Origin: Sideroxyarcus sp.
Lineage (GTDB): Bacteria > Pseudomonadota > Gammaproteobacteria > Burkholderiales > Gallionellaceae
DNA length: 64,000 bases
NCBI GenBank assembly: GCA_030651895.1
Contig: JAUSBR010000011.1
Coordinates: 62,001-126,000, forward strand
Reading direction: 5' to 3'
The position numbers were made by a program, and so were the translations under genes. A model generated the notes under the pieces. The model made no database searches and was not told the DNA's origin. It saw only the letters and a list, made by a program, of their open reading frames with translations. Each line of letters opens with the position of its first letter. Position 1 is the first letter of the stretch. Below, in pieces: positions 19,562 through 28,189 of the stretch.

Positions 19562-20077
19562 ATGTTCAAACTAATTCTAGTTTTTCTTGCATCCATTGGA
19601 CTAACAACTGCTGTGTACGCAGACCAACCTTTAAACCAATCAGATGCCCTTAACGGTTTAGCTCACCTGTTTTACGATGACAAAGAAACCCCCACCTTTG
19701 GGCAGCAATATTTAGATCCTAAAAAATTGGACCTTTCCCTTTCCAGTCTCGGCCATATCAACGATTACCTTGATAAAGTCAGGAAAGATGAAAACATACA
19801 TAAAAATTGGAATGTGGTTGTACTTCGGGCTGGTGCATATGTTGGCGAAGTAATTCGGGCCAATGACAAGAAAAAAGTCTGGATTTGGATAGACTATCAG
19901 GATGCAATAAAAATAAACCCTAAAATCGAGACCTTTGGAAAATCTATTGCAACTGTTGCAGTTCTCTTCGACGGGAAAGATGGTTTTTTGTTTCCTCTTG
20001 CCAAAGTAGAGAAATACTTGATCAATGGAAAAGAAGATGATGTTCAATTTTTTGCTCAGGTCATTCTCGCTCAGTAA
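19562..20077 (+). CDS. Secreted protein of unknown function, AT-rich
   Basis: 171 residues. A clear signal peptide, MFKLILVFLASIGLTTAVYA, is followed by a soluble domain with VVVLRAGAYVGEVIRANDKKKVWIW in the middle. I do not recognise the family. Codons are AT-rich compared with every neighbour, and the gene is flanked by short repeats (aatcaaagggg), so it looks horizontally acquired. A weak ribosome site (GGAG at about 19553) precedes the ATG. Confidence 0.8.
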   Translation: MFKLILVFLASIGLTTAVYADQPLNQSDALNGLAHLFYDDKETPTFGQQYLDPKKLDLSLSSLGHINDYLDKVRKDENIHKNWNVVVLRAGAYVGEVIRANDKKKVWIWIDYQDAIKINPKIETFGKSIATVAVLFDGKDGFLFPLAKVEKYLINGKEDDVQFFAQVILAQ

Positions 20078-20456
20078 ACGAAATCAAAGGGGGCCGCATA
20101 AACTGACCCGGCATTTTGGAATCAAAGGGGAATCAAAGGGGTCTACCATCGCATTTGCTTTACACCCCAACTCTTAAAGACGCAATCAGCTTCGCCCTCA
20201 AATAATAAGGGACGCACCACGATTTCCTGAGCCGGCCCTCCCGTCTACATCCTCATAGTTTCATGCACACCTTTCCCTTGGCCGATTTCTTGCTCAATAC
20301 CTTCCTGTAGCACTCTGCAACATCGACTGACATCCGTCTGACTCTTGCAACCCCAACATCTGCCGAGTTCCCAAGCGGCGCAGCACGGTTGTAGGCAATC
20401 TGACATCGCCGGCGCATGTTGTCGAGTCGCGTTCGCAACCATTTCAGGAAAAGACG
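20078..20456. other. Intergenic region with direct repeats and a candidate sigma-54 promoter
   Basis: 379 bases. At 20078-20145 the phrase aatcaaagggg occurs three times (followed by gcc, aatc or tc), as often seen beside REP-associated transposase genes; no transposase is present. The right half holds a sigma-54-like sequence at 20279-20294 and a TGT-N10-ACA at 20390-20405, both ahead of the GST-like gene. Confidence 0.5.
20279..20294 (+). promoter_or_regulatory. Candidate sigma-54 promoter for the GST-like/CCG operon
   Basis: TGGCCGATTTCTTGCT keeps TGGC and TTGCT at the correct spacing but differs at three central consensus bases. It would leave a 150-base leader. The only exact TGT-N10-ACA nearby (20390-20405) is downstream of it, so NifA control is uncertain. 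Confidence 0.4.
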
Positions 20457-21074
20457 ATGAAGTTCTACATGACACCCGGTTCGTGCTCGACCGGTATCCA
20501 CATCCTGCTCGAAGAGTTGGAGCTGGTATTCGAGGTGACTCTGGTGAATCTGTTGGCGGGCGATCATCTGCGGCCGGAGAATCTGGCGGTCAATCCGAAG
20601 GCGACTATCCCGACGCTGGTGCGCGACGACGGTTCAGCCATCACCGAATTCCAGGCCATCGCGTGGTGGCTGGCGCGTGCTTACCCCAAGGCGAAGTTGT
20701 TGCCGGATGACATCGAGGGCGAGGTGCGCGTGATCGAGACGCTGGACTACGTGGTGGGCACGATCCACGGACAGGGTTACACGCGCATCTTCACCACCGA
20801 GAATTATTCGACCAACAAAGCCGAACACGAGGCGATCCAGGCGCGCGGGCGCGAGATCGTGGACAAGGGGCTTGCGCTGATGGACGGCGTGCTGGCAGGC
20901 AAGGAATACGTGGCCGGCAGTTTCAGCATCGCCGATGCGGCCTTGTTCTATGTGGAATTCTGGGCGGACAAGATCAAGATTGAACTGCCGCCCAATTGTT
21001 TGGCGCATTACCAGCGCATGCTGCAACGCCCTGCGGTGCGCCGGGTGTTGATGGAGGAAGGTTACCGGGTATGA
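20457..21074 (+). CDS. Glutathione S-transferase-like protein
   Basis: 205 residues. The N-terminal thioredoxin-fold half starts KFYMTPGSCSTGIHILLEEL and has NPKATIPTLV, with the cis-Pro of GSTs. The C-terminal helical half has AGSFSIADAALFYVEFW, the usual GST Asp box. Its own start has AGGA. It overlaps the next gene, a CCG Fe-S protein, by four bases. GST-like genes recur in nif clusters, where a glutathione role in Fe-S or cofactor chemistry is suspected; the substrate is unknown. Confidence 0.88.
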   Translation: MKFYMTPGSCSTGIHILLEELELVFEVTLVNLLAGDHLRPENLAVNPKATIPTLVRDDGSAITEFQAIAWWLARAYPKAKLLPDDIEGEVRVIETLDYVVGTIHGQGYTRIFTTENYSTNKAEHEAIQARGREIVDKGLALMDGVLAGKEYVAGSFSIADAALFYVEFWADKIKIELPPNCLAHYQRMLQRPAVRRVLMEEGYRV

Positions 21075-22474
21075 GCGAGAAACCTGCAGCAATGAAGACA
21101 CAGCTCGACTGGTCTGCCTACGAGAGCTACGGCAGTTTCGGCAGCTTCGATTTCGGCGGCTTTGGCGAAAGCACTGTGGCAGAACCTGCCACAGATGGTG
21201 GCGGTTATGCCAAGGCGGCAGCGGTGTGCATGGGCAAGCGCCATTGTCAGCAAAAAGACAAGGGCGTGATGTGCCCCAGCTTCCGCGTCACCGACGACGA
21301 GAAGCATTCCACCCATCATCGTGCGGTCACGCTCAAGGCCGCGCTCGATGGCGAATTGGGCGCACATCCATTCCTGAGCGCGGAGCTGGCGGAAGCGATG
21401 GAGCTGTGCGTGAGTTGCAAAGGCTGCAAGAGCGAATGCCCACATGGTGTGGATATGGCGTTGCTGCGGGTGGAAGCATTGGCACAGCGCTGGCAGCAAC
21501 TCGGGTACGTGCCGCTGCGTGAGCGTTTGTTCGCCAATACGCCGCGCTTTGCCCGGCACCTGAAATTGATCAACTGGGTGGGCACGTTGCGTAAACGCGT
21601 GCCGTTGATCGCCAAGGCGATGGAAAGTTGGCTGGGTATCGCGGCCAGGCGTTCACTCCCCAGGGCGGCGGCGCAAGATTTCATTTCATCGCAACCGCGA
21701 TCGGTCGCGGTGACCGAGGGCGCGCGTGAAGTCGTGCTGCTGGTGGATACTTTCTCCAATCATCTCGATCCGCAGATTGCGCAGGCGGTACTGGATGTGT
21801 TGCAAGCCGCCGGTTACACGGTGCACATCGCGCAACCGGCGGCGGGCGAACGTGCGCTGTGCTGCGGCCGCACTTTCCTCTCCAACGGGTTGATAGACGA
21901 GGCGCGCGCCGAAGCCACGCGTTTGCTGGATGCGCTCACCCCTTTCGCCGAGCGCGGACTGCCGGTGATCGGGCTGGAACCTTCCTGTCTGCTGATGTTG
22001 CGAGACGAGTATCACGCGCTGGGTCTGGGCGAGCGTGTCGCAAAGCTCGCCAATGCTGCCGTGCTGCTGGAAGAATTCCTCGCGCGCGAACACGATGCAA
22101 AACGGCTGACTTTGCCGCTCAAGCCGCTGACCGGCAAAGTGCTGGTACACGGCCACTGCCACCAGAAGGCATTCGGTGTCATGCCCGCGATGGGCAAGGT
22201 GCTGGGGCTGGTGCCGGGCTTGCAGGTGGAATTCATCGAATCGAGTTGCTGCGGCATGTCGGGTTCGTTCGGCATGGAGGCGGAGCATTACGATGTGGCT
22301 ATGCGGATGGGCGAGCTGTCTTTGTTGCCCGCAGTGCGCGCCGCCGATGCGGACACGCTGCTGATCGCCAACGGCACCAGTTGCCGCCACCAGATCCGCG
22401 ACGGCGCAGCGCGCGAGGCGACGCATCTGGCGCAGGTGTTGCAACGGGCGCTGCGGTCCCCGCAGGACAGTTGA
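21071..22474 (+). CDS. Stand-alone Fe-S/CCG-domain protein (first paralog)
   Basis: 467 residues. Residues about 48-75 contain C-x5-C...CPSFR, then a ferredoxin motif CVSCKGCKSECP, then two CCG domains with CCGRTFLS and SSCCGMSGSFG. This is the C-terminal half of FAD-linked dehydrogenases of the GlcD/GlcF or YdiJ type, without the FAD part. Such domains pass electrons or bind thiol-type substrates. It overlaps the GST-like gene (ATGA). A second paralog lies at 40230-41591 behind a sigma-54 promoter. A nitrogenase electron or Fe-S role is inferred. Confidence 0.88.
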   Translation: MSEKPAAMKTQLDWSAYESYGSFGSFDFGGFGESTVAEPATDGGGYAKAAAVCMGKRHCQQKDKGVMCPSFRVTDDEKHSTHHRAVTLKAALDGELGAHPFLSAELAEAMELCVSCKGCKSECPHGVDMALLRVEALAQRWQQLGYVPLRERLFANTPRFARHLKLINWVGTLRKRVPLIAKAMESWLGIAARRSLPRAAAQDFISSQPRSVAVTEGAREVVLLVDTFSNHLDPQIAQAVLDVLQAAGYTVHIAQPAAGERALCCGRTFLSNGLIDEARAEATRLLDALTPFAERGLPVIGLEPSCLLMLRDEYHALGLGERVAKLANAAVLLEEFLAREHDAKRLTLPLKPLTGKVLVHGHCHQKAFGVMPAMGKVLGLVPGLQVEFIESSCCGMSGSFGMEAEHYDVAMRMGELSLLPAVRAADADTLLIANGTSCRHQIRDGAAREATHLAQVLQRALRSPQDS

Positions 22475-22477
22475 GCT

Positions 22478-22540
22478 CGGTCTTTTTTCAGCAACGCTTC
22501 GAACTGCCCTATCGGTAGCGGTTTGGGGGCAGCATCGCGG
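22478..22540 (-). pseudogene. Remnant of an EAL-protein C terminus
   Basis: On the minus strand the bases read PKPLPIGQFEALLKK, almost identical to the C terminus of the GGDEF-EAL protein ending at 52003 (KPVPIGQFEALLK). No EAL domain precedes it; the sequence beyond 22545 is non-coding. It is the tail of a lost EAL gene. The remainder of the gap to 22768 shows nothing recognisable. Confidence 0.7.
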
Positions 22541-22768
22541 CAGACTGAAACGAATGCCGACACCGCATTGCATTAAACCCTATTCCTTCAGTGGTTTGCG
22601 CCTCACCCAACTCTGCTATGCTTGCGCCGCCCAGTCGCTGCGACCATACCTTGCAGCACGATTTTCAGCGGTTGATACTCGAAGGGAAATGCATGCTCAT
22701 ACCATCGAATCAAACATCACTGTCCGTCACAGACAGCGTGCCGGACACATCCGCCAGATTGGTTGAAC

Positions 22769-23827
22769 ATGTATAGCCTTCCCATCCCCTGCTCGCCTGA
22801 ACGGCAAGCTGTCGCAAAACAACTGCTCAAGGTTCTCGCCGTATTTGGCGCAGTTGTGGCAGCAATCGATTTGCTGAATGGCAACCACCTTGGCGCGGCC
22901 GCGAGCGCGCTCATTTCCGTCAGCATTCTGGTTGTCATGTACATTTCCCGCAGCCGCTCCTCTCACGCGCTTCCGCTGCATTTTGTCATCTGGTTGCTGC
23001 TTTGCATGTATCTGTTCGGGACCATTTCCCATATGCCGCTGCATCCGGAAAAGGCCGTCTGGTCAACTGTCTTTCCTTTTGCCTTCTTCTATCTGGCCGG
23101 GCTACAGACTGGCTTATGGCTGTCAGTTTTCAGTCTTGCTTCCACGATCATCGCGTACCAGATGTATTCCTGGTTCGGCACCTCCCTGCAAGTGACCTAT
23201 TACGGCTTCACGCAGACCGTTGGCGCATTCATCCTGTGTTCCATATTTGCCTACCTGTATGAAAAGGTCCGCACGCAACAAGAAGGACTGCTCAAACAGT
23301 CTGCGCAATGCGACCCGCTCACCGGACTGCTGAATCGTCGCGGCTTTGAGACGGTCTCCGATTCCGCCTTGCAACAAGCCTTGCGTGCGCAGCATCCCGT
23401 CGCCGTGCTGTTGATCGATTTGGACAACTTCAAACAGATCAATGACACTCAAGGTCATGACGCAGGCGACTTGTTGCTGAAAGAAGTATCCACATTGCTT
23501 CGCTCGCAGACCCGCAGCGTGGATATCATCTCCCGCTGGGGCGGCGAGGAGTTCGTTCTGCTATTGCAAAGTGACCTGGAGGGTGCAAAACAACTGAGCG
23601 AAAAGATCCGCGCGGCCATCTTTTCTCATCAGTTCTCCAGCGGACACCGCACTGCCAGCATCGGTGTCACTATCCACGAACAGCAGGAGCCGCTGGAAGA
23701 GACCATCAAGCGTGCAGATCTTGCGATGTACCAAGCCAAGAAGAGCGGAAGGAACAGGGTCGAGATAGCCTCTCGTCAAGCTGCAGATCATATGCACCGG
23801 CCTTCCGAATTGCCCCGTCCCGCATAA
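22769..23827 (+). CDS. Membrane diguanylate cyclase (GGDEF)
   Basis: 352 residues. Six or so hydrophobic spans occupy residues about 20-170. A canonical GGDEF domain follows, with DPLTGLLNRRGFE, DLDNFKQINDTQGHDAGD and WGGEEF (GGEEF, an active form). It makes c-di-GMP at the inner membrane in response to an unknown signal. I choose ATG 22769 rather than the TTG six bases earlier. No partner gene overlaps. Confidence 0.93.
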   Translation: MYSLPIPCSPERQAVAKQLLKVLAVFGAVVAAIDLLNGNHLGAAASALISVSILVVMYISRSRSSHALPLHFVIWLLLCMYLFGTISHMPLHPEKAVWSTVFPFAFFYLAGLQTGLWLSVFSLASTIIAYQMYSWFGTSLQVTYYGFTQTVGAFILCSIFAYLYEKVRTQQEGLLKQSAQCDPLTGLLNRRGFETVSDSALQQALRAQHPVAVLLIDLDNFKQINDTQGHDAGDLLLKEVSTLLRSQTRSVDIISRWGGEEFVLLLQSDLEGAKQLSEKIRAAIFSHQFSSGHRTASIGVTIHEQQEPLEETIKRADLAMYQAKKSGRNRVEIASRQAADHMHRPSELPRPA

Positions 23828-23878
23828 CTGCCGCCCAAGATCCTTCCGCGCCGCTTTCGCCCTACCCCCGCACCCTTG

Positions 23879-23905
23879 TGCGACATGGTTTTCACTTTTG
23901 TCGCA
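23879..23905. repeat. 7-bp inverted repeat upstream of the SIR2-like gene
   Basis: TGCGACA (23879-23885) and TGTCGCA (23899-23905) are exact reverse complements 13 bases apart, ending 54 bases upstream of a sigma-54 promoter. The spacing does not match TGT-N10-ACA. It may be an operator for an unknown regulator. Confidence 0.45.
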
Positions 23906-23958
23906 TTCCCTCCACACCCCGTCCCGCTGTAACCCCTGCCAATGCTGAATGTGCGTTC

Positions 23959-23973
23959 TGGCCCGTTTATTGC
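23959..23973 (+). promoter_or_regulatory. Sigma-54 promoter of the SIR2-like/hemerythrin operon
   Basis: TGGCCCGTTTATTGC matches TGGCACG-N4-TTGC with one change (A5 to C), 40 bases before the SIR2-like start codon. No exact NifA site was found within 250 bases upstream. Confidence 0.7.
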
Positions 23974-24012
23974 GATGTATCCCCTCGTTACCACCACGAG
24001 GAGTCATTTCCC

Positions 24013-24873
24013 ATGAGCACGACATTCGACAACATCTTTACCGGCCTGTCCGATGGCACGGTCGTTCCCTATCTCGGCCCCGGCGCGCTCAACGGCGTGA
24101 TCGACCCGGCCTCGGGCAAAGCCATCCCGGCGGACAGCGACAGCCTGATCATCGCGATGAACAACGGCCAGCCGATGGCGCCCAAGCTGATGTACGAATT
24201 CCCGCGTGCGGCGATGAATATCGAGCTGAAACGCGGCCGCTCGGCGGTGAACAAGTTCCTCGATGCGACTTACCGCGATACGCAGTGGAGCACTTCCGCG
24301 CTGCATACCTGGCTGGCACAGCAGAAGTTGCCCTACGTCATCGACTGCAACCGCGACACACAGTTGCAAAAACAATATGCCGCCACACCGCACACGCTGA
24401 TCGTCGGCATCGCGCGCATGGCGGGCACCGGCTACCGCTTCAAGCTGTTCCAGTACGATGGCACGCAATATTCCGCCGTTGAGCAGGAGGCGGTAGACAC
24501 TTCGCTGCCCGTGCTGTTCAAGCCGCTGGGCACGCCGCTGCCGGAATCGAATTACATCGCTTCGGATGCCGACTTCGTCGATTACATCACCGAGCTGATG
24601 GGCGGCTTCGCCATCCCCTCGTTCGTCAAACGCGCGCGCCAGAACAAGCGCTACCTGCTGCTCGGCCTGCGCATGAACCGCGACACCGACCGCATGGTGT
24701 TCTCCGACGTCATCTTCGGCGCGGACAAACCCGCCGGCTGGGCGCTCATCCCGCACCCGACCGACAAGGAAAAACGCTATCTGGAACGGCTCAACGTCGA
24801 GATCGTGAACGCCGACGTGGCGGATTTTCTCACTGCCGCGCAGAGCTGGAACGGTAGCCTGGCTGCAGCATGA
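24013..24873 (+). CDS. SIR2-like domain protein in the nif region
   Basis: 286 residues. The start FDNIFTGLSDGTVVPYLGPGAL has the SIR2-like nucleotide loop. YVIDCNRDTQLQ, VLFKPLGTPLPES and YLLLGLRMNRDTDR occupy the places of the TTNYD, KLHG and C-terminal loops of SIR2_2 proteins. The family binds NAD, as deacylase or NADase. Here TNYD is changed to DCNRD and the KLHG His is replaced by Leu, so catalysis may differ. A GAGGAG site precedes ATG 24013. It overlaps the bacteriohemerythrin gene (ATGA) and has a sigma-54 promoter. Confidence 0.8.
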   Translation: MSTTFDNIFTGLSDGTVVPYLGPGALNGVIDPASGKAIPADSDSLIIAMNNGQPMAPKLMYEFPRAAMNIELKRGRSAVNKFLDATYRDTQWSTSALHTWLAQQKLPYVIDCNRDTQLQKQYAATPHTLIVGIARMAGTGYRFKLFQYDGTQYSAVEQEAVDTSLPVLFKPLGTPLPESNYIASDADFVDYITELMGGFAIPSFVKRARQNKRYLLLGLRMNRDTDRMVFSDVIFGADKPAGWALIPHPTDKEKRYLERLNVEIVNADVADFLTAAQSWNGSLAAA

Positions 24874-25355
24874 GCAAGCACGCTGCAACATCCCCTCACC
24901 CCAACCCTCTCCCGCTTGCGGGCGAGGGGGCAAACGTAACGCGCCGCGTTGCTAAACCCATATTCGACGAGACACGCCACACGCTGGGCATGGCGGAGAT
25001 GGACGCCACTCATCATGATTTCATCGCGCAGGTGGCAACACTCATCGCGGCCGACAATGCCGAGTTCCCCGCCCTGTTCCAGGCGCTGGTCATCCACACT
25101 GCCGCGCATTTCAAGGCCGAAGGGGTATTGATGCGCGAATCGAAATATCGCGGCCTGCCCGAGCACGAGGGTGAACATCATCGCGTGCTGGGCGAGTTGC
25201 AGCAGCTCAACCGCACGCTCAAGCGCGGGCACCTGCCGCTGGTGCGCGCATATGTGAAAGAAGGATTGATGGAGTGGTTCGACACCCACGTGGCGATGAT
25301 GGATGCCGCGCTGGTGATGCATCTGAGGAAACAACAACAGGAATCAACCACGTAA
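24870..25355 (+). CDS. Bacteriohemerythrin with an in-frame repeat near its N terminus
   Basis: 161 residues. The di-iron ligands are visible: DATHHDF, HTAAHFKAEG (H-x3-H-x3-E), HEGEHH and WFDTHVAMMD. It binds oxygen and could deliver it to respiration or shield nitrogenase. Residues 8-21 ([14 protein letters not shown]) are the translation of a palindromic repeat, not part of the family. The ATG overlaps the SIR2-like stop, so the two are made together. A truncated second copy lies at 28190-28330. Confidence 0.9.
   Translation: MSKHAATSPHPNPLPLAGEGANVTRRVAKPIFDETRHTLGMAEMDATHHDFIAQVATLIAADNAEFPALFQALVIHTAAHFKAEGVLMRESKYRGLPEHEGEHHRVLGELQQLNRTLKRGHLPLVRAYVKEGLMEWFDTHVAMMDAALVMHLRKQQQESTT
24891..24930. 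repeat. GC palindromic element (CCCGCTTGCGGG family) inside the hemerythrin gene
   Basis: Core CTCTCCCGCTTGCGGGCGAG with the usual CCCCTCACCCCAA flank. It preserves the reading frame and adds about 14 residues. Related copies are at 43351-43463, 60771-60826 and 63433-63547. Confidence 0.85.
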
Positions 25356-25534
25356 GTGTAGTGGTCATAAGACCTTGCGCGGGGCCAGTAATAGACCTCC
25401 ATCTATATATTCCGGCATATGTTCAGTTGCTATTGCCGCTGTTAGCCTGTCAGACGATCCAAGTCAGCACGAACACAGATTCGCGCGATTTGAGATAGGT
25501 AGATTGCGATTGGCTGATAGTCAGGGAGAGCAAT

Positions 25535-25921
25535 ATGCAAAACAAGATTCCGAAATTCACGTTCCATCTTTCCGATCCGTGCAGTGAGAAGTATCGCGGG
25601 ATCGAGCTAGACGGAGAGATCATCCACTGGATCGATGACACCGAAGGGTTCGTCGGGATGTTCGGCTTCACTCATGACATGAGGGGCGCCGGCGTATCGC
25701 CGGAGCAGTACATCCGGAACGAATTCACCAATCACCGCGAATTCGACTTCACTGCCTGTATGCAGGCGCAGATCATCGAGTACCTCAGAGTGCACTCGAA
25801 GCGATTCATCCAGCAGTACGGCAAACAATGCGAGAAATGGCTGGCTCATCATGCAAGATTGCGCGCACCAAAGCACGAGGTCTGCGCGACCTGCAGGATC
25901 AGGCCTTTCTGTTCGCACTGA
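25535..25921 (+). CDS. Protein of unknown function with C-terminal Cys cluster
   Basis: 128 residues from ATG 25535 with a GGGAG site. The C terminus carries CATCRIRPFCSH, and an earlier Cys lies at about 70, so a small metal site is possible. The middle is soluble and mixed. I do not recognise the family. It follows the hemerythrin gene by 179 bases and converges on the antiporter gene, so its tie to the nif genes is not shown. Confidence 0.75.
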   Translation: MQNKIPKFTFHLSDPCSEKYRGIELDGEIIHWIDDTEGFVGMFGFTHDMRGAGVSPEQYIRNEFTNHREFDFTACMQAQIIEYLRVHSKRFIQQYGKQCEKWLAHHARLRAPKHEVCATCRIRPFCSH

Positions 25922-25958
25922 AAAGACCCGACCCGCTACAGCACCCGACAAGGCGGGA

Positions 25959-28037
25959 TCAGTCCGCCTCGCGCTGCTGCTTCAGCTCGCCGTAGAGCAC
26001 GGTCTTCACTGCGGGCGTGATGACTTCGCTACTCTCCAGTTCTTCCAGCGCATGGATCTGCGACAGGAAAAGTTCCTGTTCCAGCAGCTCGATCTGCTGT
26101 TCCGCCAGCGCCGGGTACTGCTGTTGCATCCCGGCCACCCTGTCCAGCGCATGCCCCTTGTACTCGCGATACTGGCCAAGGAGTTCATCAAAGATCTTGT
26201 CCGCCTCGAACAGGCGGATGCCTTCGTGTTCGGCCAGCCGCGACAGCATGTAGATCACCTGCTGTGCACACACTGCCATGGCGCGGTAGTACAGATACTT
26301 GTCCGCCGGGTCGCTCAACCGGTCGGTGGACATGTTGACGAGTTGACCCAGTCGCAGCCAGCGCTTGCGCAAGGTCTTGCGGTTTGGCGTGGCCGACAGT
26401 CCGTGCTCCAGGAACACCAGTTGCTGTTCGAACTTGCCAAGCGCGCGCCGATAGCCAATCTCGGTCAGTTCCGCCGCCGCATACAGCGCCTTCAGCGTCT
26501 GCTTCTCGATGCCGATGGCGTGGATCTGCAACACGCGCGCGAACATCGCCGCGAATCCGCGCGTGTTGCTGGATAGCTCGCCATAGGCTTGCCGATAGAG
26601 CGCGCCGTAGCGTTCCTGCAATTCATGCAACGCGGCCTTGTCCACATGCGGCTGGTTCTGCATCGAGGCGAGCCGCAGCAGGGTCTGCGCATACACATAG
26701 ACCTTGCCCTCGTGGTACTCGACCGGCTCCAGTCCCTGCAGCTCGTTGATACGGAAACGGCGGATCGCGCCGTTGATGGTGGTGGCCTTGATGAACAAGG
26801 TGAAATAGATGCAGCCGATGGTGAGCGCCATGATGAACTCCTTGATGGAGTAGGCCTGCGTCCATTCGGGATGGCTCAGCGTATCGGGGATGAGCAGCAC
26901 CATGGTCACCGCGAGCGCACCGCGCAGACTGCCCCAGGCCATCAGGTGTTGCCAGGAACTCGGGATGTGCTGTTCCAGCCGGAGCGCGTTCAACACGGCA
27001 ATGACCGGATACACCGAGAACGCACGCGCCACCACCACCACCAGGATGATCACGGCCATCGCGGGCAGGATGTCGGCCAGGCCGACCGGCAAGGTGGTGA
27101 ACAGAAGGCCGAGCAGGATGAACACCAGCGAGTTGGCGACGAAGGCGGCATAGCCCCAGAAGCGGCCGATGTATTCCTGCACCTCGGGCAATATCTTGAA
27201 GCGCCCGTAGCTGCCGATGCTCAGCGAGGTGATGACGGTGGCGAGGATGGATGAGATATGGATCGGCTCTCCCCAGAGCGTGAGCGAGTTGGAAGTGAAC
27301 TCGGCCAGCAGGAAGGTGGCGTGCGCCGCGAGCATAGTCAGCGTGATCTGCAAGTGCTCGTGGCGGGCAAACTGCAGCAGGCGCGTGAACACCCAACCCA
27401 TCAGGAAACCGAACACGGTGCCCCCGACCAGCATGGAGAAGAAGATGAAAACTCCGTGCAGCAACGAACCCGCGCCGTGAAATCCCGCACCAACCGATTC
27501 CAGCACGACCAGGAACAGCGCCAGCGCAGTGGCGTCGTTGAACAGGCTCTCGCCCTCGAAGATCAGCGCCAGGCGGCGCGGCGCGCCGAAGTCCTTGAAT
27601 AGCGCCAGGATGGCGACCGGGTCGGTGGCGGAGATGAGTGCGCCGAACAGCAGCACCACGATGAACGGCACCTCGAAGCCGATCGCGCGCAGGCCCCAGT
27701 AGCCGGCGAAGGCGATGAAGAACGCCGACAGCAGCAGACCGACGATGGCGAGTGCCGAGATGGCCGCGATGTTCTCGCTGATGCGCCGGATGTTCATATT
27801 GAACGCCGACTCGAAGATCAGGATGGGCAGGAAGATGAAGAACAGCAGCTCGGGCGTGAGCTGGAAACTGGTGATGTAGGAGAATAGCGGCAGCTTGCTC
27901 AGCGGGATGAGCAGAAAGCCGACCAGCACCAGCAACACGGAATACGGCAGGCGCAACCGCGGCGCGGCGATATGGGCAAAGATAGACAGCAACAGCAGCG
28001 TGATTAGAGACAGAATGATCTGAACGGTCGAACTCAT
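25959..28037 (-). CDS. CPA1-type Na+(K+)/H+ antiporter
   Basis: 692 residues from ATG 28037. About twelve membrane spans occupy residues 5-425, with the CPA1 features FLPILIFESAFNMN, ALISATDPVAILAL and FEGESLFNDATALALF (the ion-exchange Asp-containing region). A soluble C-terminal helical tail of about 260 residues follows. It exchanges sodium or potassium for protons at the inner membrane. A longer upstream frame to 28166 lacks family similarity. It sits near NhaB and Rnf, which suggests sodium bioenergetics. Confidence 0.9.
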   Translation of the reverse strand: MSSTVQIILSLITLLLLSIFAHIAAPRLRLPYSVLLVLVGFLLIPLSKLPLFSYITSFQLTPELLFFIFLPILIFESAFNMNIRRISENIAAISALAIVGLLLSAFFIAFAGYWGLRAIGFEVPFIVVLLFGALISATDPVAILALFKDFGAPRRLALIFEGESLFNDATALALFLVVLESVGAGFHGAGSLLHGVFIFFSMLVGGTVFGFLMGWVFTRLLQFARHEHLQITLTMLAAHATFLLAEFTSNSLTLWGEPIHISSILATVITSLSIGSYGRFKILPEVQEYIGRFWGYAAFVANSLVFILLGLLFTTLPVGLADILPAMAVIILVVVVARAFSVYPVIAVLNALRLEQHIPSSWQHLMAWGSLRGALAVTMVLLIPDTLSHPEWTQAYSIKEFIMALTIGCIYFTLFIKATTINGAIRRFRINELQGLEPVEYHEGKVYVYAQTLLRLASMQNQPHVDKAALHELQERYGALYRQAYGELSSNTRGFAAMFARVLQIHAIGIEKQTLKALYAAAELTEIGYRRALGKFEQQLVFLEHGLSATPNRKTLRKRWLRLGQLVNMSTDRLSDPADKYLYYRAMAVCAQQVIYMLSRLAEHEGIRLFEADKIFDELLGQYREYKGHALDRVAGMQQQYPALAEQQIELLEQELFLSQIHALEELESSEVITPAVKTVLYGELKQQREAD

Positions 28038-28189
28038 CTGGGGCGTCCGGTGTTGATTGGTATAGGTCTGCAGTTGGAAAACGACCTTCCGCCAGGACAT
28101 TCTACGCCGCTGAAGCTGCTCCTCGATAGCTTGTTGAGCCCGACCTAAGCACATCCGCCGCGGCATGAACAGATTCTCTGCAAGGTGCG

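Noticed and set aside
20390-20405. Exact TGT-N10-ACA upstream of the GST-like gene
   Set aside because: It lies downstream of the only sigma-54-like promoter there. With six fixed bases about 16 chance matches are expected in 64 kb, so I do not call it a NifA site.
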